From Streptomyces sp. (GTDB taxonomy: Bacteria; Actinomycetota; Actinomycetes; Streptomycetales; Streptomycetaceae): 38,363 bases of DNA. Location of the stretch: positions 1 to 38,363 of the forward strand of contig NZ_JAEKKT010000184.1 in the NCBI RefSeq assembly GCF_019510245.1, given 5' to 3'. The translations under genes were made by a program, and so were the position numbers. Positions 7,950 to 15,558 of this stretch are shown here, piece after piece; positions within the stretch are counted from its first letter, which is position 1, and every line of letters starts with the position of its first letter. The notes under the pieces are model-generated. The model made no database searches, was not told where the DNA came from, and worked only from the letters and a program-made list of their open reading frames with translations.

Positions 7950-8756
7950 ATGCTGGCGACACACATCCGGCGCTGGAAGTCGGTGGCCCTGGCGACCGCC
8001 GCCGTCCTGGTGGGCCTCACCGCCCCCGCGCTGACGGCGACCCCGGCCGCCGCCACGACCACCGCGTACGACTCGACGTACTACAAGAACGCGATCGGCA
8101 AGACGGGTACGAGCCTCAAGTCGTCCCTGCACACGATCATCAGCGCGAACGTCACGAAGCTGTCGTACTCGGCCCTGTGGGACGCCCTGAAGAAGACCGA
8201 CCAGGACCCGAACAACAGCAGCAACGTGATCCTGCTGTACTCGGGCATCTCCCGCAGCAAGTCCCTCAACGGCGGGGACAGCGGCGACTGGAACCGCGAG
8301 CACGTGTGGGCGATCTCGCACGGCGACCTCACCACGTCCACCGGCCCCGGCACGGACCTGCACCACATCCGGCCCGAGGACGTGGCGGTCAACGGCAAGC
8401 GCGGCAACCTCGACTTCGACGAGGGCGGCTCCACCTTCACCAACAGCGGTGGCAGCAAGGTCGACTCGGACTCCTTCGAGCCCCGCGACGCGGTCAAGGG
8501 CGACGTGGCCCGCATGATCCTCTACATGGCCGTCCGCTACGAGGGCGACGACGGGTTCGCGAACCTGGAGCCCGACGACAAGGTCAGCAACGGCTCCAAC
8601 CCGTACATCGGCAAGCTGTCCGTCCTCAAGCAGTGGAACGACGAGGACCCGCCGGACTCCTTCGAGGAGAACCGCAACGACGTCATCTACACCACCTACC
8701 AGCACAACCGGAACCCGTTCATCGACCACCCGGAGTGGGTCGACGCGATCTGGTAG
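7950..8756 (+). CDS. Secreted endonuclease I (EndA/NucM-type His-Me finger nuclease)
   Basis: A 268-residue exported nuclease. The signal peptide (residues 1 to about 36, cleavage near TPAAATTTA) is followed by the endonuclease I core: SGDWNREHVWAISHG (catalytic His 118), DLHHIRPEDVAVNGKRGN (136-153, metal-binding side) and EPRDAVKGDVARMILYMAVR. This is the bba-metal non-specific DNA/RNA nuclease family (PF04231). The product probably degrades extracellular nucleic acid for nutrition. The start ATG has a modest Shine-Dalgarno (GGGAAA). Flanking terminators make it a single-gene unit; the signal peptide argues against it being part of the intracellular cassette that follows. Confidence 0.9.
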   Translation: MLATHIRRWKSVALATAAVLVGLTAPALTATPAAATTTAYDSTYYKNAIGKTGTSLKSSLHTIISANVTKLSYSALWDALKKTDQDPNNSSNVILLYSGISRSKSLNGGDSGDWNREHVWAISHGDLTTSTGPGTDLHHIRPEDVAVNGKRGNLDFDEGGSTFTNSGGSKVDSDSFEPRDAVKGDVARMILYMAVRYEGDDGFANLEPDDKVSNGSNPYIGKLSVLKQWNDEDPPDSFEENRNDVIYTTYQHNRNPFIDHPEWVDAIW

Positions 8757-8766
8757 GGGCGTTGAA

Positions 8767-8806
8767 ACGACAGGCCGTGCGGGAATGCACCCGCACGGCC
8801 TGTCGT
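8767..8806 (+). terminator. Perfect 17-bp hairpin
   Basis: ACGACAGGCCGTGCGGG (8767-8783) pairs perfectly with CCCGCACGGCCTGTCGT (8790-8806) around a 6-base loop. There is no U-tract, which is common for streptomycete terminators. It closes the nuclease gene and insulates the following cassette on its left. Confidence 0.8.
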
Positions 8807-8887
8807 CGTTCGTCACTGCTCGCGCACATCCTGGGGCTGGGGACAACGTTCGCTAGTACCATGACCGCAGCGGGCGAGGGGGGCAAT

Positions 8888-11800
8888 GTGCGCATTCTGC
8901 ATCTGAGCGATCTTCACTTCGGCCAATCGAGTCAGCGCGCGGACTGGCGTGCCGTCATCGATGAGTTCATGGAGGACCTCAAGTACCTCACGGCGGAGAC
9001 GCCCGTCCACCACGTCATCATCACGGGGGACATCGCCTTCGCCGGCGACCAACTCGACTACGCCAAGGCCTCGGAGTTCTTCACGCGGTTACGCGGCCAG
9101 CTCTCCGGGACCGGTCAAGAAGTCCCGCTGCTGCCTGTTCCGGGCAACCACGACCTGATCCGGCCTGCTTCCGGCAGCTTCCTCAGGGACGTGGCGGTCG
9201 CCAACCAGCGAGCCGTCATCGAGGGGTTGGAGAAGTCCTTCCGGGACAACACCCGAAACGACTACATCGTCGCGATCGAGAACGCCTTCAGCCCCTATAC
9301 GGAATGGGCATCCCAGCTCCGGAGTCCCCAGGTGTCGTGGCGGCCAGGTGCCCTGCCGGGAGACGGCATAGCATATCTCGGCAGCGGCAAGGACAGAGTC
9401 GGACTCGTCGTTCTCAACTCGTCCCTCCTCGACCTCGCTGACGAAATCGGGGAAGGCCGGCTCGCACTGGTCGGTGAGCAGACCGAGGCCATCATGCGGA
9501 TCGCGGACTCCGAGCCGCATCCTCCCACCGCGTACCTGCTCGCGACGCACCATCCACCGTCCTGGCTGGACGAGCAGAGCAAGGAGTTGCTGGACGGGCT
9601 GTGCGCGGCACTCAAGGTGGTCGCCCACCTGTTCGGCCATCGGCACATCGCGGAGTTCACCAGAATCGGGGACGGCACAGACCCCCAGCACCGATACCTC
9701 CTGCAAGGCCGTTCCTTCTTCGGAATGGAACGCCTCGGTGACGGAAAGACGGAACGACTGCACGGATACGCGCTGATCGACCTGGACCTGACGGCTGAAC
9801 GGCCCCATCTGCGAGTGGCTCCGCGCGAGGCCCGCAAGCGGCCCACCGGGGGTATGCAGTTCACGTGCGAACGGAGCGAAGCGTGGTACGTGCCACGCGG
9901 TTCGGACTGGACCTCCGAGCAGCCGCTGAGAGCCGATATCCGGCAGTCCGTCATGCCGTCGGGTGCCGGCCGTGCCACGGCGGCGCGGCCCCGGACGTCG
10001 GCGACGGCCCAACCGGAGCCGATCCCGTCGGGGCCTTTCGAGCAGCTTCGGAACGAACTGCTCGACCTGGTCGGCACAGGTGTTCGGGACCGGTGGCGCA
10101 TGCTGCCCGACGTGGGGACTCTTCTGCACAACGTACAGACCCTGGGCACCCTCAGCGGTGGCGAACTGTCACCCAGCAACTCGGAACTGCTCTACACCTG
10201 GGCGCTCGTCCTGCTGTCCCACGGCCGGACCGAACTCGGAGCACAGGACCTGGGCACTCTCGCGGAGGGAGAGATCCAGACTCCGTGGTCCCGTGACGTG
10301 ATCGGAACCCTGTCGGCATACGACCGGCTCGTCGAGCGGGCCACCGACCACTCCGCGGACGCCGATACGCGCGAGGTCCTGGAAGAGTGGCTCGTTCGGG
10401 TAGTGGTCTCCGACAGCACGGTCCCCTGGGACCTGCAGGGCACCAAGGACCTGGCCCGTCGGCTGGCGGCGGCGCTGGAACGGCGCCCCGGCCACGTGCA
10501 GACACTCGCCGACCGGCTCCTGAGCGACGCCCGGAACCTTCAGGCGGGGACGTTTCCGCCGCACAAGGTGTCCGAGAGCTGGGCCTACGCACAGGAACTG
10601 CCCCAAACGCTCAACCATGTCCGGTATTCGATGGTCCTCCCGCTGTCGCTGACGCTGGCCGGGATGGAGTTCGACTACGTGCGGGACGGCCGTGAACTCG
10701 TCGAGCAGATCGGCATCGTCCACGGATTCGATCTCGCCGAGGTCCATCGGGACATCGCGGAACTGCGGTGGGTCGCCACCCCGGAAGGCGACGCCGATCT
10801 GATCGCGACCTGCTTCGACCCCGCCGTCGAGGCCGCCCTGCTGATCTACGCCGACCGGCTGCGCGGACTGGCCGAGCGGCTGCCCGCGTGCAGCGAGTCC
10901 CAGATCATCCGCCGGCACTACGCGACCCGTCTGCGGACCGAGGCGGTCCGTGCCCGCACGGTCAACGGCCAGGAGTCCTACGGCCGTCCGCTGACCCGTC
11001 TCGTTCTGGACACGGAGAAGATCCGTTCCCTGCTCATGGGAGAACAGCTCTACGGTCAGGCCCGCCTGGCCATCAGGGAGCTGTACCAGAACGCTCTCGA
11101 CGCCTGCCGCTACCGCGAGATGCGCGGACGGCACTTCGAGATCACCGGCAAGTACCCGCGCGCCGCCTGGGCGGGCGCGATCCATTTGTCGGCGGTCTAC
11201 GACGACAACGGATCGGTACCGGTGCTGGAATGCCGGGACAACGGCACCGGGATGTCCGTGGAGACTCTGCGCCGCTGCTTCCTCAACGCCGGAAACCGCT
11301 TCGTCGAGACTCCTGAGTTCGCCCGGGAACAGGCGGCCTGGCTGGCCGCGGATCCAGCCCTGAAGCTCGTGCCCAACAGCACCTTCGGCATCGGGGCGTA
11401 CAGCTACTTCATGCTGGCCGACGCGGTCGAGGTGGTCACCCGGGTCGAGCACTCGGACGGCTCGTTGGGCAACACCGTTCGCCTGCAGATCAACGCCGGC
11501 TCGACGGTCGCCCGCATCCACGCGCATCCCGACGGCGACCAGCTGCTGCCGACCGGCGGCACGGTGGTCAGGCTGCATCTGCGGCCCGAATTCCGTAGCG
11601 TCAGCCGGCTCCAGCTGTCCAACTTCCTTGAGGAAGTGGTGATCCAGTCGCCGTTCGCCCTTCATGTCAGCGAGGGCAACGAGGAGTACGACCGGCCGGC
11701 CGGTGCGCTCTCACCCGGCGAGACGGCACAGACCCTGGCGTGGGAGAGCGAAGGGTCGCGGGCGTGGTGGCAACTGGGCCGGGGCAAGCTCCTGGCTGAC

Positions 11801-14389
11801 GGCATCACGACGCCGGAGACGACCGTCGGCCTCATGACGAATCTTCACGGCAGCAAAAAGCCTGTCCTGCGCGTCGACCGCAACGCCGTGGTCCGCTGGG
11901 ACGTGCCATGGGTCCTCGAGAGGACCGCCGAGAGCGCGGAACGCCTCGCCGAATGGCCGGATCTCTGCCTGGCCTGGTTGTGGCACTTCGCCGAGCGCAA
12001 TCCCGTTCACGGGCAGCGCCTCTTCGACGAGTTGGTGAAAATCCGCAGCACCGTCCCGCTCGGGCAGAGCCGCCTGTGGGGACGCGAGGTGGATCTGACG
12101 CAGACCGGCTGCTTCCCGGGCGACCGCTATCTGCTGGCTCCGCTCCGCGACATGCGATGGCGCAGTGAGTATCCCGAGATCGAGATCCCGAACATCACCC
12201 GGCGCAAGGACAGGTACGGCGGCCTCACCGTCGCCTTTCCCTCGTGCCTGCGTCCCTGGCGCAGGAAGGTCTGGTTCGACCTCCTTCCGGAACTCTTCGA
12301 GGGCTTGCAGCAGACCGCCTGGGACCTGTCCGAAGAGTTCGTGGAGACGCTCTCGCCGGGTTCGGCACACAGCTTCCCGGTGTGGGAACCGGAGAACCTG
12401 GCGGACATCCTCCCGCCGGACGCCTTGGATGCCGCTCTCCTGGCCTCGCAGCCCGACGTGCTCTCCGTCTCGCTCCATACGCCCGACTCCGGGCACAGCG
12501 CCCCGCTCGATCTCGTGGCCCTCGTACACGGCGCGCACCGCTGTGAAATGTCCCTCGCCGAGGCGGTCCAGCGCGTGGGGCGCTTCGTGCGCTTCGGACT
12601 CAGGAACCTTCCCACCGTGCAGCCGGAGTCCTACGAGTACGTGCCCACCCGTACCGACTGCCAGCTCATCGCGAGTCTGGGCAGGACTCGGGTGGCGGAC
12701 AGGGCGATCGACCGCCGGGACCTGCTGCAGCTGCTGCCCTTCTGCCAGGAGGCCGGTATCAGCATGGGCGAGGCCGTGGGAGACCTCAGGGAGCTGTCCC
12801 GGCGGCTGGGCATCGTCTGCGGCGACCCGGCCGCGGACGCCGACGACAAGTGGAAGGACCACGTGCCGTCGAGCCGGGAGGTGCGCTTCTTCGGCTTCGG
12901 CGAGTACGACCGCGGTCGGGAACTGCGGTACGGGCGGGGTACGCGGGCCGCGATCATCCGCGGGGCGCAGCGGGCGGGCATGATCCCGCGTGAGGTGGCC
13001 AGGATCGTCACGCGGTACGGCGCGTTCGACATGGTCCGTTACGCGGATTCCCTGACCTCCACCCACACCGGTGCGCCCAGTCAGGACCTCACCGCGTGGT
13101 CGGCCAATCTGGACCAGCGCGCGCCTTGGGTGGATGAGGAGGTCTTCCGCCGTGGGTACATGTCGGACAGCCCTTCGGAGCGCGACGAACTGCTGGGGCA
13201 CGCGCTGTTCTACGCGGTTCTCAGCGGGGAGACCCTGCGTGCGGCGACCCGTCGAGTCGCCGCCTTTCCGGGGCTGAGTGAGGACCAGCGGCTGGACTGG
13301 GACGGTGTTCCGGACGTGGTGGCGGAGGAGGCCGACCTGGAGACCCTCCGCTCCCGCGTCGGACACACAAGTCAATATCAGGACAAACGGCTGGCAGGAG
13401 TGGGCCAGCAGGAGCTCGTACGGCGCCGCTGGTCACCGCTGGAACTCAAGGTGGCCGCGACGGAGACCAGCAGTCCGCTACGGCAGGTGTGGGAACGGCT
13501 GGAGAAGTTCCGCTACCTCGGTGTCGAGCTTCCCGAGTGCAGTCCCGAGGACATCGAGAACTACACGTTCTCCGACTTCGAATGGGAGCTGCTCACCACG
13601 AACGACCCGGGCATCGGTGCCTTCAACCGGTTCGGCGGGCACGACAGCGGGGACAAACGGCCCATCACGGGCCCGATCCCGGCCCGTCACGTCATGCAGA
13701 CCTCGGCCGAAGAGAAGGTCCCGCTCGGCACTGCTGTGGAGAAGCTGCTGGCCATGCGGCACATCGGGGTGGAGGTCGGCTTCGGTGACCTCCCGGCCCG
13801 CCTCGAGACCTATGTCCTCAGCAAGGACGAGGTCGCCTTGGCATACCGGATGGCGCGTCTGAGCCTCGCGCACTCCATCCTCGAGTGGGCGTTCATGAGG
13901 CAGGTGTCCCTGTCCTACGTCTGCGATCTCGTCTCACCGTGGACGTCATGGCTGACCGGTATGCCCGAGGAATCGGTGACGACCGCGATCGAGACGATTC
14001 GCGCATCCTGCGGGGACCTCACGCCCCGGTACACGGACGTCTCCTTCTACGTCGCGGCCCTCGCGCAGACGCGCAGTCTGGGCAGGCCTCTCGACCGGCG
14101 TGCGCTCATCGTCCTTGCTGCACAGGCCAATGTGACCCTGGGGACCGCAGCCGCACGCGCCGAAGGGCTGCGTGGTCTGTTCGCGGCCGACGGGGTCGGC
14201 TTCGGAGCACTCGGGGGCATGGACCCGTACGACGGGACGGTTCCCGACCATCGACACGTCATCGTCGCCGTGCGGGACGTCCTCTCCGGCGAGCACCGGG
14301 CGGCCACGTTGACGCTCCTCGGCGTGGACGAGGAGACCTCCCGGGCGGTGCGGGGCTACCTCGGCCCAAGCAGCGGACAAGGAGTGTGA
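8888..14389 (+). CDS. Giant metallophosphoesterase / HSP90-type GHKL ATPase / helical-repeat protein, candidate conflict-system sensor
   Basis: 1833 residues. (1) Calcineurin-like phosphoesterase, about 1-315, with all metal-site motifs: DLH (8-10), GD (47-48), GNHD (86-89), HH (221-222) and GHRH (250-253). (2) Pro/Ala-rich linker, about 345-380, then a helical region to about 700. (3) GHKL (Bergerat) ATPase, about 700-900: N-box RELYQNALDACR with E731 and N735, G1 box DNGTGMS (784-790), G2 box FGIGAYSYF (from 833). (4) A long C-terminus with about eight degenerate helical modules between 1200 and 1770, resembling, from memory, the winged-HTH repeats that accompany HSP90-like ATPases in predicted conflict systems. 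GTG 8888 is preferred: GAGGGGGG precedes it and VRILHLSDLHFG starts the first beta strand, as is normal for the family. ATG 8861 is the alternative. It ends in TGATG, coupling it to the membrane gene. The function (NTP- or nucleotide-controlled defence) is inferred. Confidence 0.85.
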   Translation: MRILHLSDLHFGQSSQRADWRAVIDEFMEDLKYLTAETPVHHVIITGDIAFAGDQLDYAKASEFFTRLRGQLSGTGQEVPLLPVPGNHDLIRPASGSFLRDVAVANQRAVIEGLEKSFRDNTRNDYIVAIENAFSPYTEWASQLRSPQVSWRPGALPGDGIAYLGSGKDRVGLVVLNSSLLDLADEIGEGRLALVGEQTEAIMRIADSEPHPPTAYLLATHHPPSWLDEQSKELLDGLCAALKVVAHLFGHRHIAEFTRIGDGTDPQHRYLLQGRSFFGMERLGDGKTERLHGYALIDLDLTAERPHLRVAPREARKRPTGGMQFTCERSEAWYVPRGSDWTSEQPLRADIRQSVMPSGAGRATAARPRTSATAQPEPIPSGPFEQLRNELLDLVGTGVRDRWRMLPDVGTLLHNVQTLGTLSGGELSPSNSELLYTWALVLLSHGRTELGAQDLGTLAEGEIQTPWSRDVIGTLSAYDRLVERATDHSADADTREVLEEWLVRVVVSDSTVPWDLQGTKDLARRLAAALERRPGHVQTLADRLLSDARNLQAGTFPPHKVSESWAYAQELPQTLNHVRYSMVLPLSLTLAGMEFDYVRDGRELVEQIGIVHGFDLAEVHRDIAELRWVATPEGDADLIATCFDPAVEAALLIYADRLRGLAERLPACSESQIIRRHYATRLRTEAVRARTVNGQESYGRPLTRLVLDTEKIRSLLMGEQLYGQARLAIRELYQNALDACRYREMRGRHFEITGKYPRAAWAGAIHLSAVYDDNGSVPVLECRDNGTGMSVETLRRCFLNAGNRFVETPEFAREQAAWLAADPALKLVPNSTFGIGAYSYFMLADAVEVVTRVEHSDGSLGNTVRLQINAGSTVARIHAHPDGDQLLPTGGTVVRLHLRPEFRSVSRLQLSNFLEEVVIQSPFALHVSEGNEEYDRPAGALSPGETAQTLAWESEGSRAWWQLGRGKLLADGITTPETTVGLMTNLHGSKKPVLRVDRNAVVRWDVPWVLERTAESAERLAEWPDLCLAWLWHFAERNPVHGQRLFDELVKIRSTVPLGQSRLWGREVDLTQTGCFPGDRYLLAPLRDMRWRSEYPEIEIPNITRRKDRYGGLTVAFPSCLRPWRRKVWFDLLPELFEGLQQTAWDLSEEFVETLSPGSAHSFPVWEPENLADILPPDALDAALLASQPDVLSVSLHTPDSGHSAPLDLVALVHGAHRCEMSLAEAVQRVGRFVRFGLRNLPTVQPESYEYVPTRTDCQLIASLGRTRVADRAIDRRDLLQLLPFCQEAGISMGEAVGDLRELSRRLGIVCGDPAADADDKWKDHVPSSREVRFFGFGEYDRGRELRYGRGTRAAIIRGAQRAGMIPREVARIVTRYGAFDMVRYADSLTSTHTGAPSQDLTAWSANLDQRAPWVDEEVFRRGYMSDSPSERDELLGHALFYAVLSGETLRAATRRVAAFPGLSEDQRLDWDGVPDVVAEEADLETLRSRVGHTSQYQDKRLAGVGQQELVRRRWSPLELKVAATETSSPLRQVWERLEKFRYLGVELPECSPEDIENYTFSDFEWELLTTNDPGIGAFNRFGGHDSGDKRPITGPIPARHVMQTSAEEKVPLGTAVEKLLAMRHIGVEVGFGDLPARLETYVLSKDEVALAYRMARLSLAHSILEWAFMRQVSLSYVCDLVSPWTSWLTGMPEESVTTAIETIRASCGDLTPRYTDVSFYVAALAQTRSLGRPLDRRALIVLAAQANVTLGTAAARAEGLRGLFAADGVGFGALGGMDPYDGTVPDHRHVIVAVRDVLSGEHRAATLTLLGVDEETSRAVRGYLGPSSGQGV

Positions 14390-15066
14390 TGCCGAGCCGT
14401 CGAGTACCCGATCTGCGTACCCAGCCCATCTCGGAAGTCGCTGTCTTCCAGGACTCGAGGTGCCAGGCGATCGCGGCGCTGTTCGCTCATGCGGAGAAGA
14501 CCGCCCTTGACGCGATCGACTGGTATCTCGGCCGACGCCGTTTCTACGCCTACTGTTCGAGGGCTCTGCGTGCGATGGCGGCCCTGTGTGTGATCGCCGG
14601 AAGCCTTCTTCCGCTGATCGACAGCGCGACTCCCCACACCGTCAATCCGCAGTGGGGGTTCGTGCTCATCGGTCTGTCCGCGGGGTGCATCCTGTTCGAT
14701 CGGGTCTTCGGTTTCTCCGCCTCGTGGTCCCGCTTCATGGGATGCCAGGTCCAGCTGCAGCGGATTCTCGCAGAGGCCTACATCATCTGGCAGCAGACCT
14801 GTTCTGAAATCGACACCGAATCCCCGACCAGCCACGACCGGCAACTGCTGATCGCCATCGCTGCGAATCTACTGCGCGGAGTGCGGGCCACCATTGAGGA
14901 GGAGACCCGCGCCTGGACCGGTTATCTTGCCGAAGGGCTTGAGGAGTTGACACGCTCGTCGGGCGGCCATGCCGGTTCCGCGGAAAAGCAGTCGCCGCGA
15001 CCACAGGAGTTCTCCCCCCTGCCGGCACCGCGTCCCGGAGGCCAACCCCCTCCCGCATCCCGGTGA
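14389..15066 (+). CDS. Two-TM SLATT-like membrane protein, candidate effector of the phosphoesterase/GHKL protein
   Basis: 225 residues. A basic helical N-terminus carries an AxxDAIDWYLGRRR segment (about 38-50). TM1 lies at about 60-77 (ALRAMAALCVIAGSLLPLI) and TM2 at about 89-108 (WGFVLIGLSAGCILFDRVF). A cytosolic helical region (115-190) and a disordered Pro-rich tail follow. The layout (helix with WY and an Arg cluster, two close TM helices, C-terminal helical bundle) matches SLATT domains, the predicted pore-forming effectors of nucleotide-dependent conflict systems. The ATG shares its A with the TGA of the upstream gene (TGATG) and has AAGGAG six bases before it, so the two products are expected to be made together. 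Inferred role: membrane permeabilisation when the partner signals. A mere membrane anchor is the alternative. Confidence 0.78.
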   Translation: MPSRRVPDLRTQPISEVAVFQDSRCQAIAALFAHAEKTALDAIDWYLGRRRFYAYCSRALRAMAALCVIAGSLLPLIDSATPHTVNPQWGFVLIGLSAGCILFDRVFGFSASWSRFMGCQVQLQRILAEAYIIWQQTCSEIDTESPTSHDRQLLIAIAANLLRGVRATIEEETRAWTGYLAEGLEELTRSSGGHAGSAEKQSPRPQEFSPLPAPRPGGQPPPASR

Positions 15067-15109
15067 TGTCGAACTACTAATTCACTCACACAGGTGCGGT
15101 TGATCTTGA

Positions 15110-15180
15110 GCTCGGGCGTGTCCCGGTGCTCGCGCCCGAGCATGGGGAGGCCCCCGGCAGTCCCGCCGGGGGCCTCCCCA
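15110..15180. terminator. Two tandem hairpins after the SLATT-like gene, also leader of the inhibitor gene
   Basis: The first stem is GCTCGGGCG (15110-15118) with CGCCCGAGC (15133-15141). The second is a perfect 16-bp stem at 15143-15158 and 15165-15180 (TGGGGAGGCCCCCGGC) with a 6-base loop. There is no U-tract. They probably end the cassette transcript, but the larger one stops only 21 bases before the next gene's GTG, so it may also act as a leader or attenuator structure. Confidence 0.75.
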
Positions 15181-15201
15181 CTCCCCTTTCCGGAGAGTCC
15201 C

Positions 15202-15558
15202 GTGAAGCTGCGCACCTGGTCCCTCGCCGCCGCCCTCGCCCTGACCGCACTCGTCGTTCCCGCCCAGAGCGCCGCCGCCCACGCGGCCGCCGCCCCGTCC
15301 TGTCCCGACGGCTCGGTCTGCTTCTGGAGCGGCGAGGGCTTCGGCGGCGACTACTGGGAGTGGACGGCCCGCAGCGGCTACCGCGACATGCCGCCGAACC
15401 TCCACGACAACGTCGGCTCCTTCGTCGCCTCCACCCGCGCCTGCTTCGTCAACTGGGACCCGCAGGAGAAGCGCGACGTCTTCAACGGCGACTGGCGCTC
15501 CCAGTACCGCGGCGACTTCGGGGGGCGGATCGACGGGGTGGGGGCGGGGGCCTGCTAG
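15202..15558 (+). CDS. Secreted peptidase inhibitor, family I36-like
   Basis: 118 residues. The signal peptide VKLRTWSLAAALALTALVVP ends near SAAAHA. A compact Cys-containing domain follows with CPDGSVCFWSGEGFGGDYWE, a block around DMPPNLHDNVGSFV, and ACFVNWD. This is the pattern of SMPI-type metalloproteinase inhibitors (peptidase inhibitor family I36), which are numerous in streptomycetes. Four cysteines suggest two disulfides. GTG 15202 has GGAGAG upstream and begins the signal peptide; the longer upstream frame runs through the terminator hairpin and is not credible. Its TAG overlaps the stop of the convergent TPP-enzyme gene. Confidence 0.82.
   Translation: MKLRTWSLAAALALTALVVPAQSAAAHAAAAPSCPDGSVCFWSGEGFGGDYWEWTARSGYRDMPPNLHDNVGSFVASTRACFVNWDPQEKRDVFNGDWRSQYRGDFGGRIDGVGAGAC

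Noticed and set aside
7950..8756. Endonuclease I as a toxic effector of the neighbouring conflict cassette.
   Set aside because: It has a signal peptide and its own terminator (8767-8806) separates it from the cassette; secretion fits nutrient scavenging better.
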